From Nitrospirillum viridazoti CBAmc (lineage in GTDB: Bacteria > Pseudomonadota > Alphaproteobacteria > Azospirillales > Azospirillaceae): 64,000 nt of DNA. Numbering within the stretch: the first letter of the stretch is position 1; every line of letters starts with the position of its first letter. The position numbers were made by a program, and so were the translations under genes. The notes under the pieces were generated by a model that saw nothing but the letters and a program-made list of their open reading frames with translations, had not been told where the DNA came from and did no database searches. This document shows, piece after piece, positions 7,540 to 16,831 of the stretch. The stretch covers positions 599,501 through 663,500 of the forward strand of contig NZ_CP022112.1 of NCBI RefSeq assembly GCF_000730165.1. The letters are read 5' to 3'.

Positions 7540-8279
7540 GCGACCATACCCCCAACCATCCCTCCATCGCGGAGGTCGACCTGCACGCCTTCCTGGATGG
7601 CGAGTTGCCGGAAGACCGCGCCCGCGTTGTCGAGGCCGCCCTGCTGGCCGACCCCGCCCTGGCCGAGCGCCTGGCCGGGTACGAGGCCGACAAGGCCATG
7701 ATGAAGCGGCTGTACAGCCCGCTGATCGACCGGCCGGTGCCGCAGCACCTGGTCGACCTGGCGCAATCTGCCGCCAATGGGCACGCCGCCCGGCCCTGGG
7801 CCGACTGGCGCCGCCTGGGCGCCGTGGCCGCCGTCGTGCTGCTGCTGGTGGGCGGTGGCACCTATCTGGCGGGCCGCCCGGCAGGCGGGCCGGCCGGCGA
7901 TGTCGTGCAGATGGCGCTGGCGGCACGCGATGTGCCGGCGGCTGTGCCCAGCGACCTCGCCCCCTACAACGCGGCGCTCAGCCGCGTCGTGGCCCTGAAC
8001 ATCAAGGTGCCTGACCTGACCCGCGCCGGCTATCGCCTGGCCGGCGTGAAGGTGGAGGGGCAGGCGGCCACCGTGGCCTACCGCGACGCCGACGACCGGC
8101 TGTTCACCATCTACCTGCGCCATTCCGACGGCACGGTGCGCTTCGACCAGTTCAAGCGCGACAAGCTGCGCGTCTGCATCTGGCAGGACGACCAGCTGAG
8201 CATGGTCATGGCCGGGGAGATGTCGGCCGCCGTGATGCAGAAGCTGGCCAGCATGGCCTATGTCGGGCTGACGGCGTGA
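7536..8279 (+). CDS. Membrane-bound anti-sigma factor (247 aa)
   Basis: The N-terminal cytoplasmic part carries the usual anti-sigma start (EVDLHAFLDGELPEDRARVV), but no HxxxCxxC zinc motif. A single membrane segment follows at about residues 90-107 (LGAVAAVVLLLVGGGTYLAG), then a periplasmic domain of about 140 residues. Topology and the GTGA overlap with the sigma gene support a role in holding the sigma factor at the inner membrane until a periplasmic signal arrives. Lack of the zinc motif makes a thiol-redox switch less likely. Identification rests mainly on context and topology. Confidence 0.85.
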   Translation: MSDHTPNHPSIAEVDLHAFLDGELPEDRARVVEAALLADPALAERLAGYEADKAMMKRLYSPLIDRPVPQHLVDLAQSAANGHAARPWADWRRLGAVAAVVLLLVGGGTYLAGRPAGGPAGDVVQMALAARDVPAAVPSDLAPYNAALSRVVALNIKVPDLTRAGYRLAGVKVEGQAATVAYRDADDRLFTIYLRHSDGTVRFDQFKRDKLRVCIWQDDQLSMVMAGEMSAAVMQKLASMAYVGLTA

Positions 8280-8282
8280 GGA

Positions 8283-9665
8283 TTAGCGCACCGATCTTGC
8301 CGAGAGGCTATCCGGGCTGAACAGCGTGGCGGGGTGCGGGGCGGTGACGGTGTAGGGCCTCGCCTCGCCATTGAAGGCGAAGGTGTAGGCGTAGCCGCCC
8401 AGTTCGAAGTCATGGATGAACTGGCTGCCGATCACCACCGCCGGCACGTCCGGCATGAGGTACATGGTGGCCTGCCCGAACTTCCACAGCTTGCCTTGCT
8501 CGTCCCAGGAATCCCCGTAAACCGCCATCCAGGTGTCTTCGTCGAGGTAGAGCCGCCGATGCGGGACAACGTCATGCGCGCCAGCGGCCAGGGTGCCGTC
8601 CACCACCCAGACGCGGTGCAGCTCATAGCGCAGCGCGTCGGGGTTGGGGTGGGTGCGGCCCAGCACCTCGCCCACCGGCTTGGCGTACAAGCGGTTGTTG
8701 TTGTAGGGCACGAACATCTCGGCCTTGCCCACCAGCTTGAAGTCATAGTGGTCCAGGCCGCCGAAGAAGATGTAGTACTCGTCCTCGCTCATATAGCCGG
8801 CGGCGTCGGTGTCCGGCACGTCGTAGGAGATGGCCGGCGCCTTGCGCACGCGGTGTTCCCCCGGCAGCAGGCGCCAGGCGGCGAAGTCGTGGCGCTTGAT
8901 GTTGATGGGCTGCCAGTTGAGGTAACCTTCGCCCGCGCGGGAGGCCGGGGCCACGGCCAGATGCAGCGTCTTGAAGTAATAGCCGCCGTAACTGTCGGGC
9001 GTGGCGTCGCGGTAGTAATAGGGGAAGTCGGCGACTTCCTTGTAGCCGCTGGCCTTTTCCACCACCCCGTCCGCCGGCACGACATAGGTGCTGACCGTCA
9101 CCTCGCGCGCGGGGCCCCAGTATGCCAGCAGGTGGTTCCACATGGCCTGGAACCCATCCTTGGGGATGGGGAAGGGGATGCCGCCCACGGCCCCCTCCAC
9201 CCCATAGGCGATGCCTTCCGGCGCCGGCCGGGCGCGCGTGGCGTTCAGCCGGATGTTCTCATAGACCCAGTCGGGGGCGGCGGCCGTGCGGTGGCTGGGA
9301 TAGATGTCCATGCGATAGTCGGCGTCGCGCTCGAACAGGTGCTTGGCCCCCTCCGGCAACCGGTCGGCGTAATCGCGGAAGTTCTTGGCGGTGATGGAGA
9401 ACAGCGGTTTTTCCGCCGCGAACGGGTCCGGGCGCGGGCCGGCAGGCGCAGGGCCCGGCGCGCTCAATCCGCCCGTCCAGGCCGGAATGCTGCCGTCCGC
9501 GTTGCCCGCCCGCTCCGCGCCCACCGGGGTCAGTCGGGACTTCAGCTGTGCCGCCTCCTGCTCCGTCACCTGGGCGCGGGTGCTGGTGGGCTGGCAGGCC
9601 AGCGCCAGCGTGGCCAGCAGCACGGCGGCCAGCGATATGGGGGACGGGACGGCAGTAGATCGCAT
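8283..9665 (-). CDS. DUF1329 family exported protein (460 aa)
   Basis: This is a periplasmic or outer-membrane-associated protein of unknown biochemical function. A signal peptide (PISLAAVLLATLALACQ) is followed by KSRLTPVGAERAGNADGSIP, the conserved opening of DUF1329, and the Tyr/Trp-rich body typical of that family. Start 9665 is the first ATG giving a normal signal peptide; longer in-frame starts add an Arg-rich leader and are less likely. It lies divergent from a DUF1302 gene, the same pairing seen in many proteobacteria, where the two are often near lipid or sterol transport functions. Here it sits next to the ECF anti-sigma gene inside an EPS locus. Confidence 0.88.
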   Translation of the reverse strand: MRSTAVPSPISLAAVLLATLALACQPTSTRAQVTEQEAAQLKSRLTPVGAERAGNADGSIPAWTGGLSAPGPAPAGPRPDPFAAEKPLFSITAKNFRDYADRLPEGAKHLFERDADYRMDIYPSHRTAAAPDWVYENIRLNATRARPAPEGIAYGVEGAVGGIPFPIPKDGFQAMWNHLLAYWGPAREVTVSTYVVPADGVVEKASGYKEVADFPYYYRDATPDSYGGYYFKTLHLAVAPASRAGEGYLNWQPINIKRHDFAAWRLLPGEHRVRKAPAISYDVPDTDAAGYMSEDEYYIFFGGLDHYDFKLVGKAEMFVPYNNNRLYAKPVGEVLGRTHPNPDALRYELHRVWVVDGTLAAGAHDVVPHRRLYLDEDTWMAVYGDSWDEQGKLWKFGQATMYLMPDVPAVVIGSQFIHDFELGGYAYTFAFNGEARPYTVTAPHPATLFSPDSLSARSVR

Positions 9666-9871
9666 GGGCTCGCGTACGGCGCCTGGTGGTGTAAGGGGCT
9701 GCGCGCCGGCGTGCCGGGATTTCCCGTGTTTCGGCCGGCGCCGGCGATGGGTGCCGGGGATCATGGCGTGCGGCCCTTGGCGACACAAGCGGGATGTGGC
9801 GCTGGCGCATCCTGTCGCGGGGTATGGTAGTGTCGATGCGGCAAGCCTTTGATGGATTGAGCCAAAGCGCA

Positions 9872-11419
9872 ATGGCGTCCCGCGTTCTCGGCCTATTGGT
9901 CTTCCCCGTCCTGTGCCTGGCCGCTCCTGTCCGCGCGGCGGATCTCTATTCCGGCGACGGACTGGATCTGCGCTGGGACAACACGGTGCGCTACACGATG
10001 GCGGATCGCATCGGCCCTCGTAAGGGGGCTTTGCTGACCAACACCAACTGGGATGACGGCGACCGCAATTTCGGCCCCGGCCTGGTCTCCAACCGGCTGG
10101 ATCTGCTGTCGGCCCTGGACCTGGGCTGGGGCGACTGGGGCGTGCACGCCAGTGCCGCCGCCTGGTACGACACCGCCTATCAGGGCCGGACGGATGACGC
10201 GGACCCGCAGGCCATCAACGCCTCCACCGCCACGCCCGGCCACTTCGCCCCGGCGGTGCGCGACCTGCAGGGCCAGCACGCCGAAATGCGCGAGGCCTTC
10301 GCCCATGGCGCTTTCACCCTGGCCGGCATGCCGGTGTCGGTGCGCGTGGGCCGGCAGGCCCTGGTGTGGGGTGAAAGCCTGTTCTACGACACCAATTCCA
10401 TCGCCGCCGCCATGGCGCCGGCGGACTACAGCCGGGCCGTGGGCGGGCCCAGCGCCTATACCAGCGACATCTACCGGCCGGTGGGGCAGGCGGCGGTGAC
10501 GGTCCAGCCCTGGCCCGAGGTGGCCCTGTCCTTCTATGACCAGTTCGAATGGCGGCCGACGCGCCAGGCCGGCAGCGGCAGCTATTTCAGTTACCTGGAC
10601 TATCTGGGCGCCGGCGCCGACCGCCTCTATGTCGGGCCCGGCCGCTACCTGGCCCGCCAAGGCGACCGCACGCCCGGTGCCGATGGCCAATTCGGCGTGT
10701 CGCTGCACGCCACCGTGGACGGGGTGGATTACGGTCTCTACGCCCTGCGCTACAATGCAATGGACCCGCAGTATGTCGTCGGTCCCGACGGCGACGCCTC
10801 GGCCCCTGGCGCGGCCGGCTATTACCGCCTGGTCTATCCCGGCAGCGTCCACCTCTATGGCGCCAGCTTCAGCGCGTCCCTGGGAGACAACACCGTGACG
10901 GGCGAGGTCTCCGCCCGGCACAACATGCCGCTGGTGCTGCCGCCGCCCTTCGTGAGCGGGTCGGTGACGGAACGCTATGCCGCGTACGTCCGGGGTGACA
11001 TGGTGCACGGCCAACTGTCGCTGACCACGGCCCTGGGCCGGTCCAGCCTGTGGGACAGCGCCGACGTGAATGCCGAGGCGGCGGTGGACGACGTGGTGGG
11101 TGTCGTGCGCGACGATGACGGCAACCAGTGGCACCAGGTCGCCACCAAGGCCCGCGTGCTGTTCGAACCGCACTACTTCCAGGTCCTGCCCAACCTGGAC
11201 CTGACGGTGCCGTTGGGCCTGGGCTACAACATCACGGGCCACAGCCTCAGCTACTACGCCCAGAACGCCGGTGCCGGCGACCTGACGGTGGGGGTGACGG
11301 CGACCTACCGCAGCGTGTGGAAGGCCAACCTGACCCTGACCCATTATATCGGCGCCCCTAGCCAGCAACTGCTGGCGGATCGCGATTTCGTGGCCCTGGG
11401 TCTGGAACGGACGTTCTAG
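9872..11419 (+). CDS. DUF1302 family outer-membrane protein (515 aa)
   Basis: A signal peptide (VLGLLVFPVLCLAAPVRA, cut before ADLYSG) leads into a beta-barrel-like protein with many aromatic strands. The conserved features LRWDNTVRYTMADRIG, VRVGRQALVWGESLFYDT and the final LGLERTF strand fit DUF1302, thought to be porin-like partners of DUF1329 proteins. An upstream in-frame ATG at 9836 is possible; I prefer 9872 because it gives the cleaner signal peptide. The 206-bp divergent gap with DUF1329 has no ECF motif. The C-terminal gene end overlaps the convergent dehydrogenase fusion by 4 bases. A transport role is inferred; the substrate is unknown. Confidence 0.85.
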   Translation: MASRVLGLLVFPVLCLAAPVRAADLYSGDGLDLRWDNTVRYTMADRIGPRKGALLTNTNWDDGDRNFGPGLVSNRLDLLSALDLGWGDWGVHASAAAWYDTAYQGRTDDADPQAINASTATPGHFAPAVRDLQGQHAEMREAFAHGAFTLAGMPVSVRVGRQALVWGESLFYDTNSIAAAMAPADYSRAVGGPSAYTSDIYRPVGQAAVTVQPWPEVALSFYDQFEWRPTRQAGSGSYFSYLDYLGAGADRLYVGPGRYLARQGDRTPGADGQFGVSLHATVDGVDYGLYALRYNAMDPQYVVGPDGDASAPGAAGYYRLVYPGSVHLYGASFSASLGDNTVTGEVSARHNMPLVLPPPFVSGSVTERYAAYVRGDMVHGQLSLTTALGRSSLWDSADVNAEAAVDDVVGVVRDDDGNQWHQVATKARVLFEPHYFQVLPNLDLTVPLGLGYNITGHSLSYYAQNAGAGDLTVGVTATYRSVWKANLTLTHYIGAPSQQLLADRDFVALGLERTF

Positions 11420-13455
11420 CTCATGCTGCGCAGGCGCGCGGGCGTCAGGATGTCGGTCGCCCCGCCATCCAGCAGGCGCGCCACCTTGGCCACCACCTCA
11501 TCCGCCGCCCGGGCCTGCATGTCGGCGCTGCCGCCGGCGATGTGGGGCGTCAGGAAGACATTGGGCAGGCGCCGCAAGGGGTGGCGGGGCGGCAGCGGCT
11601 CTTCCTCAAAGGTGTCCAGGCAGGCGAAGATGTCGCCCCGGCGCAGGCGGTCCAGCAGGGCCGTGGGCTCGATCAGGCCCCCCCGCGCCACGTTGATCAA
11701 GACGGCACCGGGGCGCAGGCGGGTCAGTTCGGCCGCCCCCAGGGTATGCCGGGTGGCGGGCGTCAGGCCCCGGTGCAGGCTGACGATATCGGCCGCCAGT
11801 ACTTGATCCAGGGCGGCGGCGCTGGCGCCCGCCTGGCGGATGTCCGCTTCGGCGGCGTTCTCGGACCACACCAGCACTCGGGCGCCGCAGGCGGTTAGGC
11901 GCCGAGCGAAAGCGTAAGCGTTGGAGCCCCAGCCGACCAGGCCCACCGTGGCGCCGGTCAGGTCGCGGGCTTGCGGCGGCCGGCCGCGCCCGTCGCCGCC
12001 CAGGCGCGCCTTCATTTTCTGCGCCAGGGGCAATAGGCCCAGGCGCGTTAGCGTGGGCTTCAGCCGCCGGGCCAGGCCGCGCAGACCTCGGAGCGGTGGC
12101 ACCACTCCCCAGCCGCCATCACGCATGACCGCATCACCCTGGAAGGCACGTCGGCGGCCCAGGATGGCCAGGCCCAGCGCGAACTCCGCCACGCTGTCGG
12201 CATGGGCGTCGCTGGCGTTGACCACGGCCACGCCCCGGGCCAGCAGGTCGTCGGCGCCGAAACGCGCCACCGACAGGCCGGCGACGCCCACCACCGCCAG
12301 ATTGGGCAGGCGGGCGAGCAGGTCCGGCGCCAGTGGCAGGGCGCCCCGGCCCAGCAAGGCGGCCACCACGTCCGACCGCGTTTCCGTCATGTCGCCCGGG
12401 GTGACCAGGCGATAGCCAGCCAGCAGGGGCGACAGGGCGGCCCCCCAATGTCCATCCACCAGGATGGTGCGTTCCGCGGGCGCGGGCGCCGTGGTCGCCG
12501 CCGCCAAGAACGGGGGGACGGCGCCGATGTGCCCGCGCTCGATCAGGTCGCACAGGTGCAGGGATGGGACCAGGGCGGCCAGGCTGTGCGGCGGCTCCGT
12601 CCCCGTGCGGATGGCGTCCAGGAAAGCGTCGTGCTCCAGGGCGAAGCTGGTCATGCCGCCGGGGAAGGCGGTGGTGAGGGGGCGGCCATCCGTCTGCACG
12701 GTCAGCGCCGTCTCGGTGACAGCACAGCTTTCGCCGGCGGCATGGAAGGCGTAGTCCTCGCGCCGGCACCCGGCGGCGTTGTCGCAAAGGAAGGCGGCCT
12801 GGGCGCCGCCCGGCCAGCGCATCAGGGCGCTGAATGTCTCACCCGAGGCATGGGCCGTCAGATGGTCCGGCAGGCCCCCCATCATCCACAGCAGGGCGTC
12901 CAGGGCATGGATGCCGTTGGCACCCAGCCAACTGGTGGCGCCGAAGCCCGGCGGCTGGCCTGCCAGGGGCTTGTGGAACACGGCCTCCGCCTGGCGCCAC
13001 CCGGCCAGGCCGGCGCGCGCCCGGGCGGCGCGCAGCGAGGGGTAGAAGCGGCGGTTGTGGCCACCCGCCGCCACAACTCCCCGGGCACGGGCCAAGTCGG
13101 CCATGGCCTGGGCCTGGGCGGCGCCGGGCGCCACTGGCTTTTCCACAAACAGATGTTTGCCCTGGCTCAAGGCCCTCATTCCATATTCGTAATGAAGCTG
13201 GGCGCTGGCGTAGATGTGGACGGCGTCGATATCGTCGCGGGCCAGGGCCGCACCTGCATCCCCGGTGCTAGCGCCAAAGCCGAAGGTGGCCGCCGCCGCG
13301 TCCGCCCGTGCCCTGTCCAGGTCGCAGACCAGGGCGAGGTCCATCAGCCCCCGGTCGCGCAGGGCGGCCAGCACGGGCATGTGGACCTGGGTTGCCATCG
13401 GGCCGGCGCCGATGACCAGGACCCTCAGGGGTGGGATGGGGATCGCGGAAGACAT
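11416..13455 (-). CDS. Fused Gfo/Idh/MocA oxidoreductase and D-2-hydroxyacid dehydrogenase (679 aa)
   Basis: Two complete NAD(P)-dependent dehydrogenases are joined in one chain. Residues about 8-320 are Gfo/Idh/MocA-like: LRVLVIGAGPMATQVHMPVL, then GKHLFVEKPVAPG with the catalytic-type EKP, and GGHNRRFYPS. Residues about 335-679 are D-isomer-specific 2-hydroxyacid dehydrogenase: VAVVNASDAHADSVAEFALG, dinucleotide loop VGLVGWGSNA, Arg in NVARGGLIEP, Glu in DTFEEEPLPP and His in LTPHIAGG, so the Arg-Glu-His set is intact. It is likely to make or recycle an unusual sugar or 2-keto acid for the EPS repeat unit (inference). The ATG at 13455 lies only about 11 bases below the CGTC of an ECF promoter, implying a leaderless or near-leaderless message. 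Confidence 0.88.
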   Translation of the reverse strand: MSSAIPIPPLRVLVIGAGPMATQVHMPVLAALRDRGLMDLALVCDLDRARADAAAATFGFGASTGDAGAALARDDIDAVHIYASAQLHYEYGMRALSQGKHLFVEKPVAPGAAQAQAMADLARARGVVAAGGHNRRFYPSLRAARARAGLAGWRQAEAVFHKPLAGQPPGFGATSWLGANGIHALDALLWMMGGLPDHLTAHASGETFSALMRWPGGAQAAFLCDNAAGCRREDYAFHAAGESCAVTETALTVQTDGRPLTTAFPGGMTSFALEHDAFLDAIRTGTEPPHSLAALVPSLHLCDLIERGHIGAVPPFLAAATTAPAPAERTILVDGHWGAALSPLLAGYRLVTPGDMTETRSDVVAALLGRGALPLAPDLLARLPNLAVVGVAGLSVARFGADDLLARGVAVVNASDAHADSVAEFALGLAILGRRRAFQGDAVMRDGGWGVVPPLRGLRGLARRLKPTLTRLGLLPLAQKMKARLGGDGRGRPPQARDLTGATVGLVGWGSNAYAFARRLTACGARVLVWSENAAEADIRQAGASAAALDQVLAADIVSLHRGLTPATRHTLGAAELTRLRPGAVLINVARGGLIEPTALLDRLRRGDIFACLDTFEEEPLPPRHPLRRLPNVFLTPHIAGGSADMQARAADEVVAKVARLLDGGATDILTPARLRSMS

Positions 13456-13465
13456 CACCCTTGAA

Positions 13466-13491
13466 GACGGATGGCGGCGCCTGCTTATTCC
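13466..13491 (-). promoter_or_regulatory. ECF-type promoter D (dehydrogenase fusion)
   Basis: On the minus strand: GGAATAA at 13491-13485, 15-bp spacer, CGTC at 13469-13466. The predicted transcript start (about 13459-13460) is almost at the start codon, so no room remains for a normal ribosome binding site. Confidence 0.75.
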
Positions 13492-13574
13492 CCACCCGGT
13501 GAAATATATAGTTGCGGTGTCCGACCCCGATTTGTGCCAAGAAATCAGCGCGTAACCAGGGATTCCTCATCATC

Positions 13575-15368
13575 ATGGACAAGCGTGGCGCAGGGCGTGA
13601 GCTGGCCCGGTCGGCCTGGGACTTCTTCCGGGATTTCCGGGTCCACGCCGGCGGCGACGGGCTGAAGGCCGCCATCCTGATCATGCTGGGCGCGGGACTT
13701 GAGGGCGTGGGCCTGGTGCTGCTGGTCCCCCTGCTGGATCTGGTGGTGGGGGGCGACCGTGGGGGTTGGGCAGCGGCGCTGGCGGGGCGTTTGCCGTGGC
13801 GGTCCGCCGGCGACGACCCCCTGGCCCGGCTGCTGCCGCTGCTGGCCTGCTTCGCCCTGCTGGTGGGCCTGAGGGCGGTTGTGCTGTGGCACCGGGATGT
13901 ACTGCTGGCCACCCTGCGCATCGGCTTTGTCGAGGCGCAGCGCACGCGGCTGGTGGCCCGGCTGGTCGCGGCACCCTGGACGCGGCTGTCGACCCTGCCG
14001 CATGCCCGGGTTAACCACCTGCTCAGCAGCGACATCATCCTGACCGGCGCCTGTGCCCACTTCATGCTTCAGGGCGCCACCTCCCTCTTCCTGCTGCTGG
14101 TGCAGTGGGGGCTGGCCTGCCTGTTCTCTGTCCCCCTGGCGGCCGTCACCGGTGCACTGTTGGCGGTGGCCACCCTGGCCCTGCTGCCACAGCTGGCGCG
14201 GTCGCGCCGCCTGGGGCGCGAGGTGGCCGACGCCAATCTGCACCTGGCCACCAGCGGCGCCCAATTCCTGGGGGGGCTCAAGCTGGCGCTCAGCCAGAAT
14301 ATGCAGCAGCGCTTCGCCGATGAGTTCAACGGCACCCTGGGTCGGCTGATGGGCCGCCAGGTCGCCCTGACCCGGGAACAGACCAAGGCGCAGTTGGCCT
14401 TCACCACGCTGGCGTCCCTGGCGGGCGCCGCCGCCATAATGGTGGGGGTCTGGGCGCTGGACGTGCCGCCGGCGGTGCTGATTGTCTTCGTGCTGGTGCT
14501 GGCGCGGATGAGCGCGCCGGCCGCCCAGTTGCAGCAGGGCGCGCAGCAGTTCGCCAACTTCCTGCCGTCGTACGAGAAGATCCGGGCGCTGGAGGCGGAG
14601 TTGGCCGGCGCCGCGCCGGCGGCGGCGGCCGAGATCGGGGCCGGCGGCGCATTCGCCGGCCCGCAGCCCATCCGCTTCCACCAGGTCAGCTACCGCCACC
14701 CCGGCGGCGACCGGGGTGTGTCCGGCCTGGACTTGACCCTTGAGGCCGGCAGCTTCGTGGGGGTGACGGGCGCCTCCGGTGCCGGCAAGACCACCTTCGC
14801 CGATCTGCTGGTCGGCCTGACGGTGCCCGATACCGGCACCATCACCGTGGGCGACCGGACCCTGGCCGGTGCCGCGCGGCGGCAATGGGCGGCCGCCATC
14901 GCCTATGCCCCGCAGGATACCTTCCTGTTCCACGACAGCATCCGCGCCAACCTGGCCTGGGCCAACCCCTCGGCCAGCGAAGCCAACATGCGCGCCGCCC
15001 TTGGCCTGGTGGGCGCCAGCGCCCTGGTGGACCGCCTGGACCAGGGGCTGGACACGGTCGTGGGCGCCCAGGGTGGCCTGCTGTCGGGCGGGGAACGCCA
15101 GCGCCTGGCCCTGGCCCGCGCGCTGATGCGTGAGCCGCCTTTGCTGGTGCTGGACGAAAGCACCGGCGCCATCGACATCGCGGGCGAGCGCGCCCTGCTG
15201 GCCGGCCTGGCGACGCTGCCGTGGCGGCCCACCATTGTGCTGATCGCCCACCGGCGGGAAAGCCTGATGCTGTGCGACCGCGTCCTGGAATTCGCCGAGG
15301 GCCGTGTCGTCGCCGACCGCCGAATGGGCACGCCCGCCGCTCAGGCGTCGGCCCACAGGGCGCGGTAG
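13575..15368 (+). CDS. ABC exporter, fused permease and ATPase (597 aa)
   Basis: This is an inner-membrane exporter half-transporter, MsbA-like in layout. The N-terminal half has about six hydrophobic segments (e.g. LKAAILIMLGAGLEGVGLVL, FLLLVQWGLACLFSVPL). The C-terminal ATPase has Walker A GASGAGKTT, Q-loop AYAPQD, signature LLSGGERQRLALA, Walker B LLVLDEST and switch His in IAHRRE. Start 13575 (MDKRGAG) gives a sensible N-terminus; an upstream TTG frame is unlikely. It is the only plus-strand gene between two minus-strand EPS units, and its end overlaps the convergent GT-B gene by 28 bases. The cargo may be a lipid-linked glycan or lipid (inference), since a Wzx flippase is also encoded nearby. 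Confidence 0.9.
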   Translation: MDKRGAGRELARSAWDFFRDFRVHAGGDGLKAAILIMLGAGLEGVGLVLLVPLLDLVVGGDRGGWAAALAGRLPWRSAGDDPLARLLPLLACFALLVGLRAVVLWHRDVLLATLRIGFVEAQRTRLVARLVAAPWTRLSTLPHARVNHLLSSDIILTGACAHFMLQGATSLFLLLVQWGLACLFSVPLAAVTGALLAVATLALLPQLARSRRLGREVADANLHLATSGAQFLGGLKLALSQNMQQRFADEFNGTLGRLMGRQVALTREQTKAQLAFTTLASLAGAAAIMVGVWALDVPPAVLIVFVLVLARMSAPAAQLQQGAQQFANFLPSYEKIRALEAELAGAAPAAAAEIGAGGAFAGPQPIRFHQVSYRHPGGDRGVSGLDLTLEAGSFVGVTGASGAGKTTFADLLVGLTVPDTGTITVGDRTLAGAARRQWAAAIAYAPQDTFLFHDSIRANLAWANPSASEANMRAALGLVGASALVDRLDQGLDTVVGAQGGLLSGGERQRLALARALMREPPLLVLDESTGAIDIAGERALLAGLATLPWRPTIVLIAHRRESLMLCDRVLEFAEGRVVADRRMGTPAAQASAHRAR

Positions 15369-16825
15369 CTGGCGGCGATCGCCTCCAGCCGCCGCAGGCC
15401 GACGGCCAGGTTCGGGATTTGGGCGGCACGGCGCGATCGTGCCTTGGGCAGGGCGGCCAGCGTGGGGATCAGGGCATCCAGGTCCGCCACCACCCGGGCA
15501 TGTCCCGCCTCCGCGAGGTGGCCGAAGGGGCCGGTGGCGTCGGCGCTGAGGAACAAGGCCGGCACACCGAAGGGTACCGCCTCCGCCGCCACGCCGGAGG
15601 CCAGCGACACCACGGCGTCCATATGGCGTAGCAGGGCTGGCAGCGGCAGGGCCGAGGCGGATTCCATGCGGATGTTCGGGCCGCGCAGCGCCAGCAACCG
15701 GGCATGGCGCCGGTCGTCCCTGGGGGCGGCGGCGGGGTGCCGGCGGATCCACCAGCGCCATTCCGGCGGGCCCGCGGCGATGCGATCGGCCACCGCATCC
15801 CAAATCGCGGACGGACCGGTGGTTTGCAAGGCCACCAGGATATCGCGCTGGGCGTCGCCGCCGGCGGCCTGGCGGAACCTCTCATCCCAAGCCTGGGTGC
15901 GCGGATCGGCATCGTCGAGAAAGGGGCCCAGGCGGGGATGGCCCCCGGCCAGGGCCTGATGCCAATGCCCGTCCGTCCAGGTGCTGATGTGGGCGGCATC
16001 GGCCGGGTCCCAGGTCCAGAACAGCGCGGGCAGGGTGGTATAGCCTTGCGCTGGCACGCCCGCCCAGCCATAGGCCTTGTGCCGTCCGCCTTGGGGGCAA
16101 TGCTGCACATCCACCGACAGGATGCCACGCCGCCGGCAGGCGAGCGCCAGGGCGGATCCCAAGCCGGCATACCAGGTGGTGGTGAAGGCCAGGCGCGGCC
16201 GGGCGATGTCCAGCACCAGGCCCAAGGCCTGGGCCCGGGCGCGCAGCCCCATGGCACGCCGCGCCAGGCGTTCCGGCCGCAAGGAGGGCGCCGGCACGCC
16301 CTGGCGGGCCAGGAAGTCCACCACTTCAGCATGCTGCGGCAGATCCAGCGGCGCGCGAACCAGCGGGGCCAGCGCGCGGGCGGCGCTTGCGATCAAGTCG
16401 ATCTTCAGGGTGGGCCGGCGCCAGGGCGTGCGCCGGCCGGGTTGCAGGTGCAGGCAGCGGGCCCCGTCGCCCTCCAGCACCGCCATGAGGGGTTCGCCAT
16501 AGCGATCCTCCCAGGCGCCGTCGATGCGCTCCACCGATACGCCGTCGCCCAGGAACAGGATGTCGGCCCGGTGGGGCCGGAGGATGACGTTGTCCCGGCG
16601 CCCCAGCGTCGCCAGCGGCTGGGCCAGAGTGCGCAAGCCGCGCGCGACCCGGGATGGCCGGCCGGCCTGAGGGTCGGCCACATGCTGGCGGTAGAGGTCC
16701 AGGTACAGGTCCATGCGCGCCAACGGCCACAGATGGGCGTCGCCGCTGGTCCAGCGGCTGACGGCAAAGCGTGTCTCGATCTCCGCCACCAGGGCCAGGT
16801 ACTGGGTGTGGAAGGGCGTCGCCAT
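15341..16825 (-). CDS. Putative GT-B fold glycosyltransferase or capsule-type transferase (494 aa)
   Basis: No family is certain. The C-terminal half reads like a GT-B nucleotide-sugar binding domain: DILVALQTTG, WWIRRHPAA, then VSLASGVAAEAVPFGVPALFL, the Ser/Glu/Gly pattern seen in glycosyltransferases and UDP-GlcNAc 2-epimerase-like folds. The middle has TTWYAGLGSALALACRRRG, also usual for surface-polysaccharide transferases acting on soluble donors. It has no signal peptide or membrane helix, so it should be cytoplasmic. It follows the nucleotidyltransferase gene by 6 bases and is co-transcribed with it. The pair may add a modified sugar or alcohol unit to the EPS (inference). Confidence 0.6.
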   Translation of the reverse strand: MATPFHTQYLALVAEIETRFAVSRWTSGDAHLWPLARMDLYLDLYRQHVADPQAGRPSRVARGLRTLAQPLATLGRRDNVILRPHRADILFLGDGVSVERIDGAWEDRYGEPLMAVLEGDGARCLHLQPGRRTPWRRPTLKIDLIASAARALAPLVRAPLDLPQHAEVVDFLARQGVPAPSLRPERLARRAMGLRARAQALGLVLDIARPRLAFTTTWYAGLGSALALACRRRGILSVDVQHCPQGGRHKAYGWAGVPAQGYTTLPALFWTWDPADAAHISTWTDGHWHQALAGGHPRLGPFLDDADPRTQAWDERFRQAAGGDAQRDILVALQTTGPSAIWDAVADRIAAGPPEWRWWIRRHPAAAPRDDRRHARLLALRGPNIRMESASALPLPALLRHMDAVVSLASGVAAEAVPFGVPALFLSADATGPFGHLAEAGHARVVADLDALIPTLAALPKARSRRAAQIPNLAVGLRRLEAIAASYRALWADA

Positions 16826-16831
16826 GGCCGC

